From NCBI GenBank assembly GCA_045636385.1, contig JAZTXK010000078.1:124001-188000 (forward strand): a stretch of 64,000 bases of DNA. Reading direction: 5' to 3'. Source of the DNA: CAG-390 sp045636385. GTDB taxonomy: Bacteria; Bacillota; Clostridia; Oscillospirales; CAG-272. The notes below the pieces were generated by a model. That model saw only the letters and a list, made by a program, of their open reading frames with translations. It ran no database searches and was not told the origin of the DNA. A program made the translations under genes and the position numbers. Shown here piece after piece: positions 7,132-14,465 of the stretch; position 1 is the first letter of the stretch, and each line of letters starts with the position of its first letter.

Positions 7132-9336
7132 TTTATCCCAATAAGTGATCTTATCGCCCTGTTTGAAAGGCAAGCCGATCGTTGCGGTAGGTTCTGCATA
7201 AATATTAACGGGAACCTTCAAGGTGTTCAAAATGTAGGTATCAACCTTCAAATAGTTATTGGAGGTCTTTCCGCTTGACATAGTGGCAAAATTCTCTGCA
7301 GACGTCGGCCACAGGCAGGTTTGAGGATTGAGATATCTGTAAAGCTCCTCCGTACCGCCATCGTATCCGTGATGAGATACCTGAACGATATCGCACTTAA
7401 GAGCACCCTTGTATCTATCGCTCATAATATCCGAGCCCTCCCAGCGAATGTCGCCAAGATAGGTAATGGTCTGTCCTGCAATCGTAATTCGGGATACCAT
7501 TGTACAGTCGTTGAAGAAATAGAGCTTGGTGGGATGCAGATCTTCCTGAGTGTAGATAATTTCAACGCAAGCGTTTCGGATATAGAACTTCATGCCGGTA
7601 TGAACGATATACTTCTTAACTCCTCCGAGCGTACTCGAAAGATTAGCAAAATCGCTGTTCATATAGTAGTTAGGATTGTAACCGTTATAAGCGTAGGATC
7701 CAGAAGGAGTGTTGCAGTACATACCTTCAAGCTTGATCTTGCTCGAATAGTTTTTGCAAAACGTCGAGAAGTTCGTATAATGGTCCCAGTGCTCATGAGT
7801 TAAAATCCATGCTGCAATAACTATCTTTCCGTCAGGACGCTTGTTGAGCGAATCAAGCGTGTTGTAAAGCTGAACATAGTCGCCGTTCGAGTTTCCTCCA
7901 CCGTCATAAACGATAAAAGAGCCGTCCTCGAGTGTGATGATATGGCAAAGGCCGAAATTACCCGCAGCGTAGCTGAGCGACATCTGGGTAATAGCAGGCT
8001 CCGCGATCTTTTCGTATGCAGGTACCATTTCGGGTGTAGTATATTCGGGAAGATTATACTTACCTTCAGGACAACTTACGATTCGTACGGAATTTTCAAC
8101 GGGAACGTAATATACGTAAAGCATGCCTTCCTTTGAAGTATAAGCCTTATGTACGTTATCAGCCAACGTATTCTGCATATAGAGAGTGAATCCGTTTTCC
8201 TCAAGAGTCTTGCAATACGCCTCGTATGCTTCAAGCGTGGTTTCGTTAAACATCGCTTGGAGATTGCCGTAGCCTGCATCCTGCACTCCGACCATCTTTC
8301 CGGCGGTAAAAGCGGGATAATCAACGAACCAGTTAGCGTAATCAAATACGGCGCGTTCGCCTTCAAGCATTCTGAACGAAACAGTACCGTCTTCGTTCTT
8401 TTTGAGATTTGCCTTGAAATAAGTTTCAAAGTTCTTTACAGCGAGCTCGGTAGTCGTTTCATTCCATCCCGCAATGACGATCTTATTGCCAATCACGGCG
8501 AATCCGTATCCGTTGTAATCAAGCGTGGACAAAAATTCAGCCGTTTCGGGGCGGGTAGTATTACCTACAAGAATCTCATAATTCTGCGAAACATCGGTAC
8601 CGCTCTTATACCAGTCGGTGGACAAACCGAGCTTAACGCCGGCTACATTCTGAATGTAAGTACGAAGATCTTTAGCATAAACGACGTCAAGGTCAAGTCT
8701 GTCGTTTTCATCCTTCACATTCATCGAATTATCAAGCGAATCGAGATACACTACGTTCATGCTTTGCTGACTGTTATCAATAAAAGTGATTTGCTTGATC
8801 GGTTCGCTTACATAACAGAGATTCTCGGGGAGCATCATAACGCCTTCGGATATCGAAGGTAGATAATTATCCATAAAATACTGAACGCCCATCGCAACCA
8901 TAGAAGTGCGCTCTGCGTTAATAACGATTTTATTGCCTATTACGGTTATGACGAAACAAGTTGAATCAATACCCTCGAGGGCTTTAGCGGACTCGGGACG
9001 GGTGGTGTTTCCAACAAGAATCTCCTTGGCCGCAGTAATCTCGTCAGTAACTACGCCGCCCTTGATCCAGTCGTCGGTAATAGCAACTACGTAATCTCCG
9101 AGAATTTCATTGATCTGCTTTCTCAAGGTTACAGCAGAAGAAATCACTTCGGTTGTGGTGTTCTCGGGTCTTATGACCGTATATTCGGAAATCGAATAGG
9201 GTACGCTCTTCTCTTCAACTGCAGTACTGTTCTCTTCTTCGCCGGAATTGCCGTTCGGGCCGCAGGCAGTCATTGCAGGAACAAGCAAAGAAACAACTAT
9301 CAGCAGGAGAGTTGTCAATAAAACAATCTTTTTCAT
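7129..9336 (-). CDS. Lipoprotein with two repeated domains and a ComEC-like metallo-beta-lactamase domain, 735 aa
   Basis: Exported lipoprotein: a signal sequence leads to a lipobox-like AMTAC (Cys25), then an acidic linker. Two copies of one module follow (about residues 65-175 and 215-325), each with the signature EILVGNTTRPE and later VIGNKIVI. This module resembles the N-terminal domain ahead of the catalytic barrel in GH20/GH67-type glycosidases (inference). After an extra region comes a metallo-beta-lactamase domain with THEHWDH (514-519), later DIVQVSHHGYDGG and a C-terminal LPFKQGD tail. VSHHG is typical of ComEC-type hydrolases. A second protein at 40570-41955 shares one module plus this domain but is cytosolic. 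Function unknown. ATG 9336 has AGAGG before it. Confidence 0.8.
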   Translation of the reverse strand: MKKIVLLTTLLLIVVSLLVPAMTACGPNGNSGEEENSTAVEEKSVPYSISEYTVIRPENTTTEVISSAVTLRKQINEILGDYVVAITDDWIKGGVVTDEITAAKEILVGNTTRPESAKALEGIDSTCFVITVIGNKIVINAERTSMVAMGVQYFMDNYLPSISEGVMMLPENLCYVSEPIKQITFIDNSQQSMNVVYLDSLDNSMNVKDENDRLDLDVVYAKDLRTYIQNVAGVKLGLSTDWYKSGTDVSQNYEILVGNTTRPETAEFLSTLDYNGYGFAVIGNKIVIAGWNETTTELAVKNFETYFKANLKKNEDGTVSFRMLEGERAVFDYANWFVDYPAFTAGKMVGVQDAGYGNLQAMFNETTLEAYEAYCKTLEENGFTLYMQNTLADNVHKAYTSKEGMLYVYYVPVENSVRIVSCPEGKYNLPEYTTPEMVPAYEKIAEPAITQMSLSYAAGNFGLCHIITLEDGSFIVYDGGGNSNGDYVQLYNTLDSLNKRPDGKIVIAAWILTHEHWDHYTNFSTFCKNYSSKIKLEGMYCNTPSGSYAYNGYNPNYYMNSDFANLSSTLGGVKKYIVHTGMKFYIRNACVEIIYTQEDLHPTKLYFFNDCTMVSRITIAGQTITYLGDIRWEGSDIMSDRYKGALKCDIVQVSHHGYDGGTEELYRYLNPQTCLWPTSAENFATMSSGKTSNNYLKVDTYILNTLKVPVNIYAEPTATIGLPFKQGDKITYWDK

Positions 9337-9367
9337 TAGAATACCTCTTGTGTTTAACGTTGTATAT

Positions 9368-9397
9368 AGTATAGCAGATTTACCGCTCTTTTGTCAA
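9368..9397 (-). promoter_or_regulatory. Sigma-A promoter for the lipoprotein gene
   Basis: Minus strand: -35 TTGACA (9397-9392), 18-base spacer, -10 TATACT (9373-9368). Confidence 0.7.
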
Positions 9398-9404
9398 TAG
9401 ATTT

Positions 9405-9441
9405 TAAAAAAGAAAAGCCCTTGAGATTAAAACTCAAGGGC
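9405..9441 (-). terminator. Terminator of the downstream tRNA-Thr copy
   Basis: A 9-bp stem (GCCCTTGAG, 9417-9425 with 9433-9441) followed on the minus strand by a T-rich tract. It directly follows the tRNA 3' end. Confidence 0.88.
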
Positions 9442-9446
9442 TGTGC

Positions 9447-9522
9447 TGGAGCTGCTAATCAGAGTCGAACTGATGACCTCATGCTTACCAAGCATGTGCT
9501 CTACCAACTGAGCCATAGCAGC
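9447..9522 (-). tRNA. tRNA-Thr (anticodon GGT), downstream copy
   Basis: 76 bases including an encoded CCA. Acceptor stem GCTGCTA/TAGCAGC, D-arm GCTCAGTTGGTAGAGC, anticodon stem CATGC/GCATG around loop TTGGTAA (anticodon GGT), and T-arm with TTCGACT. It decodes ACC and ACU. It is identical to the copy at 9630-9705 and has its own promoter and terminator. Confidence 0.97.
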
Positions 9523-9542
9523 ATCTCTTTAGCACGGGTAAT

Positions 9543-9571
9543 ATTATACCACAAAACAAATCGTTTGTCAA
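9543..9571 (-). promoter_or_regulatory. Consensus sigma-A promoter, tRNA-Thr downstream copy
   Basis: Minus strand: TTGACA (9571-9566), 17-base spacer, TATAAT (9548-9543). A perfect consensus in both boxes, as expected for a stable RNA gene. Confidence 0.9.
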
Positions 9572-9589
9572 TAGTTTTTTGAAAAATAA

Positions 9590-9623
9590 ATTAAAAAACC
9601 CTTGAGAAATTTTCTCAAGGGTT
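9590..9623 (-). terminator. Terminator of the upstream tRNA-Thr copy
   Basis: AACCCTTGAGAAA (9597-9609) pairs with 9611-9623, with the centre forming the loop, followed on the minus strand by six T residues. The core CCCTTGAG/CTCAAGGG is shared with the terminator at 9405-9441. Confidence 0.9.
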
Positions 9624-9629
9624 GTCTGC

Positions 9630-9705
9630 TGGAGCTGCTAATCAGAGTCGAACTGATGACCTCATGCTTACCAAGCATGTGCTCTACCAACTGAGCCATA
9701 GCAGC
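9630..9705 (-). tRNA. tRNA-Thr (anticodon GGT), upstream copy
   Basis: Base-for-base identical to the tRNA at 9447-9522, including the encoded CCA and anticodon GGT. The repeat period is 183 bases, and promoter, tRNA and terminator are all duplicated in the same order. Confidence 0.97.
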
Positions 9706-9726
9706 ATCTCTCGCAGCACGTTTAAT

Positions 9727-9755
9727 ATTATATCACAAACGCTCGCTTTTGTCAA
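9727..9755 (-). promoter_or_regulatory. Consensus sigma-A promoter, tRNA-Thr upstream copy
   Basis: Minus strand: TTGACA (9755-9750), 17-base spacer, TATAAT (9732-9727). The spacer differs in sequence from that of the other copy. Confidence 0.9.
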
Positions 9756-9822
9756 TACCTTTTTTGAAGTTTTTTCGAAAAATATCAAATTTTTTCTTGA
9801 AAAAAGCGAGGTTTTGCAGATA

Positions 9823-10116
9823 TCAGTCGAATGCGATAGGAGTTGTAGCAGTTGCCTGTCTGGGAGATGCCATATAATCCGCCACTTCTTCTCTCCACTT
9901 GAGATAATGAGCGGTCTGCTTATGTGCGGCAGCGGCAGCTTCGTCGGCAAAAACTTCGTAAAGAACGAAACGGCAGGGATCATCGTTGACCTTAAGCACG
10001 TCGAATCTGATATTTCCCGGTTCCTTTCTTGTGTTATCATGGTTGTAAACGGTGATTTTTTCAAAAGCCTCTACGTTTTCGGGCTTAACGTGAACGTAAA
10101 CGAGTGTAGCGATCAT
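9823..10116 (-). CDS. ABM-domain monooxygenase-like protein, 97 aa
   Basis: Small dimeric alpha+beta barrel of the antibiotic biosynthesis monooxygenase (ABM) superfamily, close in pattern to quinol monooxygenase YgiN and AI-2 enzyme LsrG. Seen: MIATLVYVHVKPE at the start, the EPGNIRFDVLK segment, RFVLYEVFADEAAAAAH and HYLKWREEV. One domain fills the whole protein. AGGAG precedes ATG 10116. It sits 27 bases after the secreted peptidase gene and is the last gene of the run before the tRNAs. The true substrate is not readable. Confidence 0.85.
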   Translation of the reverse strand: MIATLVYVHVKPENVEAFEKITVYNHDNTRKEPGNIRFDVLKVNDDPCRFVLYEVFADEAAAAAHKQTAHYLKWREEVADYMASPRQATATTPIAFD

Positions 10117-10143
10117 AATAAATCTCCTTAATTATTGTATTAT

Positions 10144-11661
10144 TTATTCAAGCGTCATATATAAAACGGAATGAATATCGGAATATCTGTAACCTTCATA
10201 TTTATATGAGGTAGAATCTTCAAAAAGTACATAATCTCCGTCTATCGGATCATACGCAGCAGAATCGCAAACCATAAACTTCAGCTTTGATGCTGTCTTT
10301 TCTTCTGGATTCAAGCACTCGGCAAAAACGAGATAGTGATTCTTGTTTCCCTTCATAACCTGCACTACGATTCCTTCGGGATGCTGCGCCAAAAGCTGCT
10401 TGAGCTTGGTCCTGGTGGGATAATAGATTTTATTCATCTGAACAGTCTTTCCGTCAACGTTAAATTGATTGATAACGTACTCCCAACGCATATAAATGGG
10501 ATCTCCGCTCAAGGTTGCAGTAGTTGAATCAGATCCGTATTTGCCCGTATTCGCCAATCCGACGGTATACGGATCGGCTACGAGATTACCTTCTTGTCCC
10601 GAACGGAAATCATATCCATTCGTCTTGACCGCGCCCATATTATTAAGCACCATAGCAACCGCGCAGTTTCCGCATCCTTCATCCATCCAACAGTAGTTGC
10701 CGTTAGGTTCGCGCGAATCGATTGCAAATTTCTTTTTGACGCCGTTTGAGGTAAAGCTTAAGAACTTTAATTGAGTAGCATCCCAGTCGCTTGTATAGAT
10801 GTTATTTTGGCTATACCAGGTAAAAGCATCGCGATCAACGACTGTAACGGTAAAGCTCTTGCTGAGACCTTCGAGCGAAGCTGTAATGGTAGACTTACCG
10901 AGACCGAGCGCACACCAGGTGCCGTCTTCTCCGATCATGATAACGTCCTCATTGCTCGAGGTCCACTTTATATCGTCCGTGAAAACGTTATAAGGGTGCT
11001 TTCTTGCGTAAAATACACCGGTAGAATAAAGACGAACCTTTGTGCCGGTGAAAACGACAGAAAGCTTTTCGGTTTTGATCGGCTCGATCAGCCAGAGCTG
11101 ATTTTTATAATCCGAGGTTATCTCTTGAAGTTCGGTATAATAGTCACTGTACTCAGTAACCGTCGCCGACTGAGTAACAACCAGCTTATTATTTTTTGTG
11201 TTGGAGGGCGCAAAGATAAATTGATTGTTATAGTATTCAACTATATCAAACTTTGAAGCCGCTCCCGCCGAAGAAAGCTTAATCTTCTTGAGCTTATTAT
11301 CCTTGGAGGTGTCAAGAGTATAGCTGTAAGCATATTCACCGTTATCGTTCTGCGGGATTATCATATATGTACCATCGTCGCAAGGCGAGAGGTGGAACAC
11401 CTGCCCCATACTGCTCTCGGAATACTTTTCAAGATACGATTTAGCTTTAGTCTTTGCCGTATACTTATAAGAGTCAAGATATAAACCTGTGGAGACGTTG
11501 CGGATGCGGCAAACCATTTCCGTAAGCTCTACGTCCTCGGTTACCGAATCAACCGTTGCATTCGCGGCGTAAACGCTCACGCCGGGGATACATTGGATCA
11601 GCATTAATATGGCAAAGAAAACGCAGATTGCGCGTTTTGATTTGTCATTAAATAAATTCAT
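10144..11661 (-). CDS. Secreted ricin-like/Big_2/C39-like cysteine peptidase, 505 aa
   Basis: Signal peptide (about residues 1-33) with cleavage near VYAANA. Residues about 48-195 look like a ricin-type beta-trefoil (CRIRNVSTGLYLD, ending NQLWLIEPI). Residues about 197-276 are a bacterial Ig-like Big_2 domain (WTSSNEDVIMI, GKSTITASLEG). The C-terminal part is a C39-type papain-fold peptidase: DEGCGNCAVAMVLNN with Cys330 in the nucleophile place, NHYLVFAECL (His442) and VCDSAAYDP (Asp466). There is no transporter and no LPxTG or NPQTN tail, so it is probably a free or wall-bound exoenzyme. A gene cluster with a sortase and a glycosyltransferase points to envelope work. GGAG precedes the start. 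Confidence 0.75.
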   Translation of the reverse strand: MNLFNDKSKRAICVFFAILMLIQCIPGVSVYAANATVDSVTEDVELTEMVCRIRNVSTGLYLDSYKYTAKTKAKSYLEKYSESSMGQVFHLSPCDDGTYMIIPQNDNGEYAYSYTLDTSKDNKLKKIKLSSAGAASKFDIVEYYNNQFIFAPSNTKNNKLVVTQSATVTEYSDYYTELQEITSDYKNQLWLIEPIKTEKLSVVFTGTKVRLYSTGVFYARKHPYNVFTDDIKWTSSNEDVIMIGEDGTWCALGLGKSTITASLEGLSKSFTVTVVDRDAFTWYSQNNIYTSDWDATQLKFLSFTSNGVKKKFAIDSREPNGNYCWMDEGCGNCAVAMVLNNMGAVKTNGYDFRSGQEGNLVADPYTVGLANTGKYGSDSTTATLSGDPIYMRWEYVINQFNVDGKTVQMNKIYYPTRTKLKQLLAQHPEGIVVQVMKGNKNHYLVFAECLNPEEKTASKLKFMVCDSAAYDPIDGDYVLFEDSTSYKYEGYRYSDIHSVLYMTLE

Positions 11662-11684
11662 TATTTTTCTCCAAAACGAGTAAT

Positions 11685-12413
11685 TTATTTTGCCTTTTTA
11701 ATGCGCCTTTTCATTTTCATAATATCGCGGAGCATTCTGACCGTATCGCGAACGATACGCACCTTGGATTCTCCATGAACGAGGACACTTACAGGCATCT
11801 CGATAATTTTATACTTTAACTTCGACGCCCACAAAAGTGCTTCGAAATCAAAAGCAAAGCCGTTTACTTCAAGGCGAGGGAAAATAGTATCTACTGCCTC
11901 GCGTCTGAATCCCTTACAGCCGCACTGCGAATCCGATAGCTTAAAACCGCCAACGATGCAAAGAACCTTTATATAAGCCTTCGAAGCTATCTTTCGGATA
12001 AAGGTATAATTCGAATATCCGTCCTTGTCAAGGTTTCGGGATCCTATAACGAGCTGGCTATCGGGAGCAGCATCGAAGTACTGCACCATCTTTGCTATAA
12101 CGTCGGTGCCGTATGCCATATCAGCGTCGGTGAACATCGCAATATCACCGCTCGAAGCAAGCATAGCAGTCTTGACAGCAGCTCCCTTGCCTCGATTTTT
12201 CTCGTAGCCGACTATTTTTATACCGGGAAGATTCAAATCGCGTAATATTTTATCACATCCGTCGGAGCTACCGTCGTTGGAATAAATGATCTCATAATCA
12301 CGGGTGCCGTCTTCCAAAACAAAATTATTCTCCATATACTCCCACAGCTTCTTTGCATTCTCAGCAATTATGGAAGCTTCATTATACATAGGAATACAAA
12401 CCGAAATTTTCAA
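11685..12413 (-). CDS. Family 2 glycosyltransferase (dolichyl-phosphate sugar synthase-like), TTG start, 242 aa
   Basis: Inverting GT2 enzyme with the GT-A fold: ISVCIPMYNE at the N-terminus, SNDGSSDG (46-52), NRGKGAAVKTAM and metal-binding FTDADMA (Asp96, Asp98), then SQCGCKGFRREA. The pattern matches polyprenyl-phosphate glucose/mannose synthases; there is no C-terminal membrane domain, so the protein is probably peripheral. The first in-frame codon after a stop is TTG 12413, immediately giving the family-typical start, so I accept TTG. The ribosome binding site (AAAGG) is weak and distant, suggesting low translation. It lies between the RlmA-like and C39 peptidase genes. Confidence 0.85.
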   Translation of the reverse strand: MKISVCIPMYNEASIIAENAKKLWEYMENNFVLEDGTRDYEIIYSNDGSSDGCDKILRDLNLPGIKIVGYEKNRGKGAAVKTAMLASSGDIAMFTDADMAYGTDVIAKMVQYFDAAPDSQLVIGSRNLDKDGYSNYTFIRKIASKAYIKVLCIVGGFKLSDSQCGCKGFRREAVDTIFPRLEVNGFAFDFEALLWASKLKYKIIEMPVSVLVHGESKVRIVRDTVRMLRDIMKMKRRIKKAK

Positions 12414-12436
12414 TTTATAAAGTGCCTTTCAAAGTA

Positions 12437-13270
12437 TTATTTTTTATAAACGTAGAAATCAACGTTCACTTCAGTTTCGAGATGTTCGAGCGCGTTTAAC
12501 AGTTCTATGGACTTAGATGAGGTTCTGAATTTATATGGAGTCATTCCGAAAAGTCGCTGAATATCTTCATTGTTATCGATATTTATACGATACGATACGT
12601 TAGTCTTTTCGACAAGCGTCATCGAAGTCGGCAGATCGGCTCGATCTTCGTTAATATGCACTTCATCATAAATAGATTCTTTAAGGTCGTATAAATGCCG
12701 ATCTCCGGCGGCACCTATTATCAGAATCCCGTCATCTTTCAAAACTCTCAGGCACTCGTCCTGCGCAATCGGCGCAAACATTGAGAGCATACCGTCGGCA
12801 ACCGCAGAACGCACAGGTAAATCAAACACGGATGCAACGGAGTAAAAGCAATTATTACCGCCTCGCATATTTCTGCGAACCGAAGCTCTATGCACAGCGT
12901 GCTTTGAAAGATCGGCGCCAAAAACGAACGAATCAGCAAACCTTGCAGCAATGTAATCAGAATAATATCCTTCTCCACAACCGGCGTCGACCAAAAAGAA
13001 ATCGTTATGCAAATGCTTTGCACAAATTCGTGTTATCTCATCCGCGAGAGGAAGATAATATTGTTTGTTCAAAAAAGCTGTTCTGTCATTAACGGCTTCT
13101 TTGGAATCACCTCTTCCGCCCGAACGGTAAGAAAGATCAACGTATCCCGATGAAGATAAATCAAAGCAATGGCTCTTTAGTCCTTCTGTAGGTTTGCAAC
13201 GAAAACTTTTTCCGTCAACATAGAGCTCTGAACCGCATATCGGACATATTAAGAATTCAGTTGTAATCAT
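12437..13270 (-). CDS. RlmA-type 23S rRNA guanine-N1 methyltransferase, 277 aa
   Basis: The N-terminal zinc finger (CPICGSELYV, then Cys28 and a His or Cys a few residues on) and the FDLSSSGYVDLSYRSG and GDSKEAVNDRTAFL segments are the signature of RlmA methyltransferases, which modify G745 or G748 in domain II of 23S rRNA. The SAM site is VDAGCGEGYYSDYIA. In Gram-positive bacteria this family (RlmA-II, TlrB) affects sensitivity to macrolides such as tylosin; which base is modified here is not readable. The start overlaps the sortase stop by one base (TAATG), so translation is coupled. Confidence 0.88.
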   Translation of the reverse strand: MITTEFLICPICGSELYVDGKSFRCKPTEGLKSHCFDLSSSGYVDLSYRSGGRGDSKEAVNDRTAFLNKQYYLPLADEITRICAKHLHNDFFLVDAGCGEGYYSDYIAARFADSFVFGADLSKHAVHRASVRRNMRGGNNCFYSVASVFDLPVRSAVADGMLSMFAPIAQDECLRVLKDDGILIIGAAGDRHLYDLKESIYDEVHINEDRADLPTSMTLVEKTNVSYRINIDNNEDIQRLFGMTPYKFRTSSKSIELLNALEHLETEVNVDFYVYKK

Positions 13271-14283
13271 TATCTTTCAACTTTTATCAATTTAGCGTGT
13301 ACGGCGTATCTACCGTCTTCATTACCCAAAATACAGGTAGACAGCGTGATAATAATATCATCTTTGGAAAAACTGACATCATCTCTATGATATAGCGATT
13401 TAGCCTCGCGTTCATAGAGAAAGCTTACAAATTCATCTTCCGTAGCAAAATACGTTCTGAAATATTTATCATATTTGTCAGTAGGGTAAGCAGAAAAAAC
13501 TCTGAATGTATAATGTCCGTCAAAAGTAGTAATCTCGATATCGTTTTCCGTGTTCATAAAGAAGTTTGAATCTTCAACGAATTTAGTTGCATCGCAGAAC
13601 ATAGAGCCGTTAAACATATTATGTCCGTAAATTATGATGTTACGGTTCTTTTCGATATTCTTATTATTTCTGAAATCTATAAATATTGCGCCTACCGCCA
13701 AAGGATGACCGTCGAAGCCGTGAGTAAGATAAAAATCATTATCTTCACATTGAACCATCGGATAGCTGATCTTTGTGTTCGGAATATGAATATAACCATA
13801 AGTATCTTTATTCTGCGTATCGCGCAGCTCTTGGATTTTAGCAAGCAATTTTTGGAATTTTGCACTTGTCACGCCTTTATCAATACCATCGTCAACGGGA
13901 GTGTATATCGGACTGCCATTGATCAAAACGTCATGATAACTGCTCAGCGGCCTATCGGATGTCGAAAGAATCATATTGGTTACTCCCGAGTCCGTAAAGC
14001 TGTTGATAAGCGACATATAGTCGTCCTTGATCTCTTCATAGAGCTCCTCGCCTTTACCGTAGTCAGATACTATTACAAACAGCTCAGAAACACAGTAGGC
14101 AAAAACGCATATACAAATAAAAATCAAAAAAAATCGATATGCTTTAAAAGCAGAAAATTCAGCTTTAAAGGTTCTTTTCCTATGAGGAGGTACAACATCG
14201 TCGAGCTTGAGGGAATCAAGCGAATCAATAAAATCGTCAGTTTGGGTTTGTGCGGCATTTACGAAATCTTTTTTATCTGACAT
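13270..14283 (-). CDS. Class B-like sortase, 337 aa
   Basis: Cysteine transpeptidase that attaches proteins to the cell wall. A charged cytosolic stretch precedes one membrane helix (about residues 47-72); the catalytic domain lies outside. Catalytic residues: His221 in IIIYGHNMFNGSMF, Cys317 in TLSTC and Arg325 in DGRYAVHAKL, the arrangement of class B enzymes. No protein in this window has a matching sorting signal, so its substrates are elsewhere. GGAGG lies eight bases before ATG 14283, and a promoter sits at 14328-14356. It is the first gene of a run that ends at 9823. Confidence 0.9.
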   Translation of the reverse strand: MSDKKDFVNAAQTQTDDFIDSLDSLKLDDVVPPHRKRTFKAEFSAFKAYRFFLIFICICVFAYCVSELFVIVSDYGKGEELYEEIKDDYMSLINSFTDSGVTNMILSTSDRPLSSYHDVLINGSPIYTPVDDGIDKGVTSAKFQKLLAKIQELRDTQNKDTYGYIHIPNTKISYPMVQCEDNDFYLTHGFDGHPLAVGAIFIDFRNNKNIEKNRNIIIYGHNMFNGSMFCDATKFVEDSNFFMNTENDIEITTFDGHYTFRVFSAYPTDKYDKYFRTYFATEDEFVSFLYEREAKSLYHRDDVSFSKDDIIITLSTCILGNEDGRYAVHAKLIKVER

Positions 14284-14327
14284 TCGTGAGCCTCCTTTCT
14301 ATACTTATCAAAGTAAATTTTAATACT

Positions 14328-14356
14328 ATTATATTACAAATACGTACTAAATACAA
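14328..14356 (-). promoter_or_regulatory. Sigma-A promoter for the sortase operon
   Basis: Minus strand: -35 TTGTAT (14356-14351), 17-base spacer, -10 TATAAT (14333-14328). Confidence 0.7.
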
Positions 14357-14402
14357 GGTATTGAATTCTTTTTTTAAGAAATTTATACACTTAGTACACA
14401 AA

Positions 14403-14435
14403 TCCCGTCGGAATTTGACAAAATATCCGACGGGA
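14403..14435 (-). terminator. Probable terminator of the htrA-regulator-kinase operon
   Basis: A 10-bp perfect stem (TCCCGTCGGA, 14403-14412 with 14426-14435) downstream of the kinase stop. The following tract on the minus strand is T-rich but broken by G, so efficiency is uncertain. Confidence 0.6.
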
Positions 14436-14465
14436 AATATGCGCGTTTTAGTTTTTTATTGTAAA

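Noticed and set aside
10144..11661. C39-like protein as a bacteriocin transporter or leader peptidase
   Set aside because: It has a signal peptide, ricin-like and Big_2 domains and no ABC transporter parts. No leader peptide or bacteriocin gene lies nearby, so a secreted peptidase is the simpler reading.
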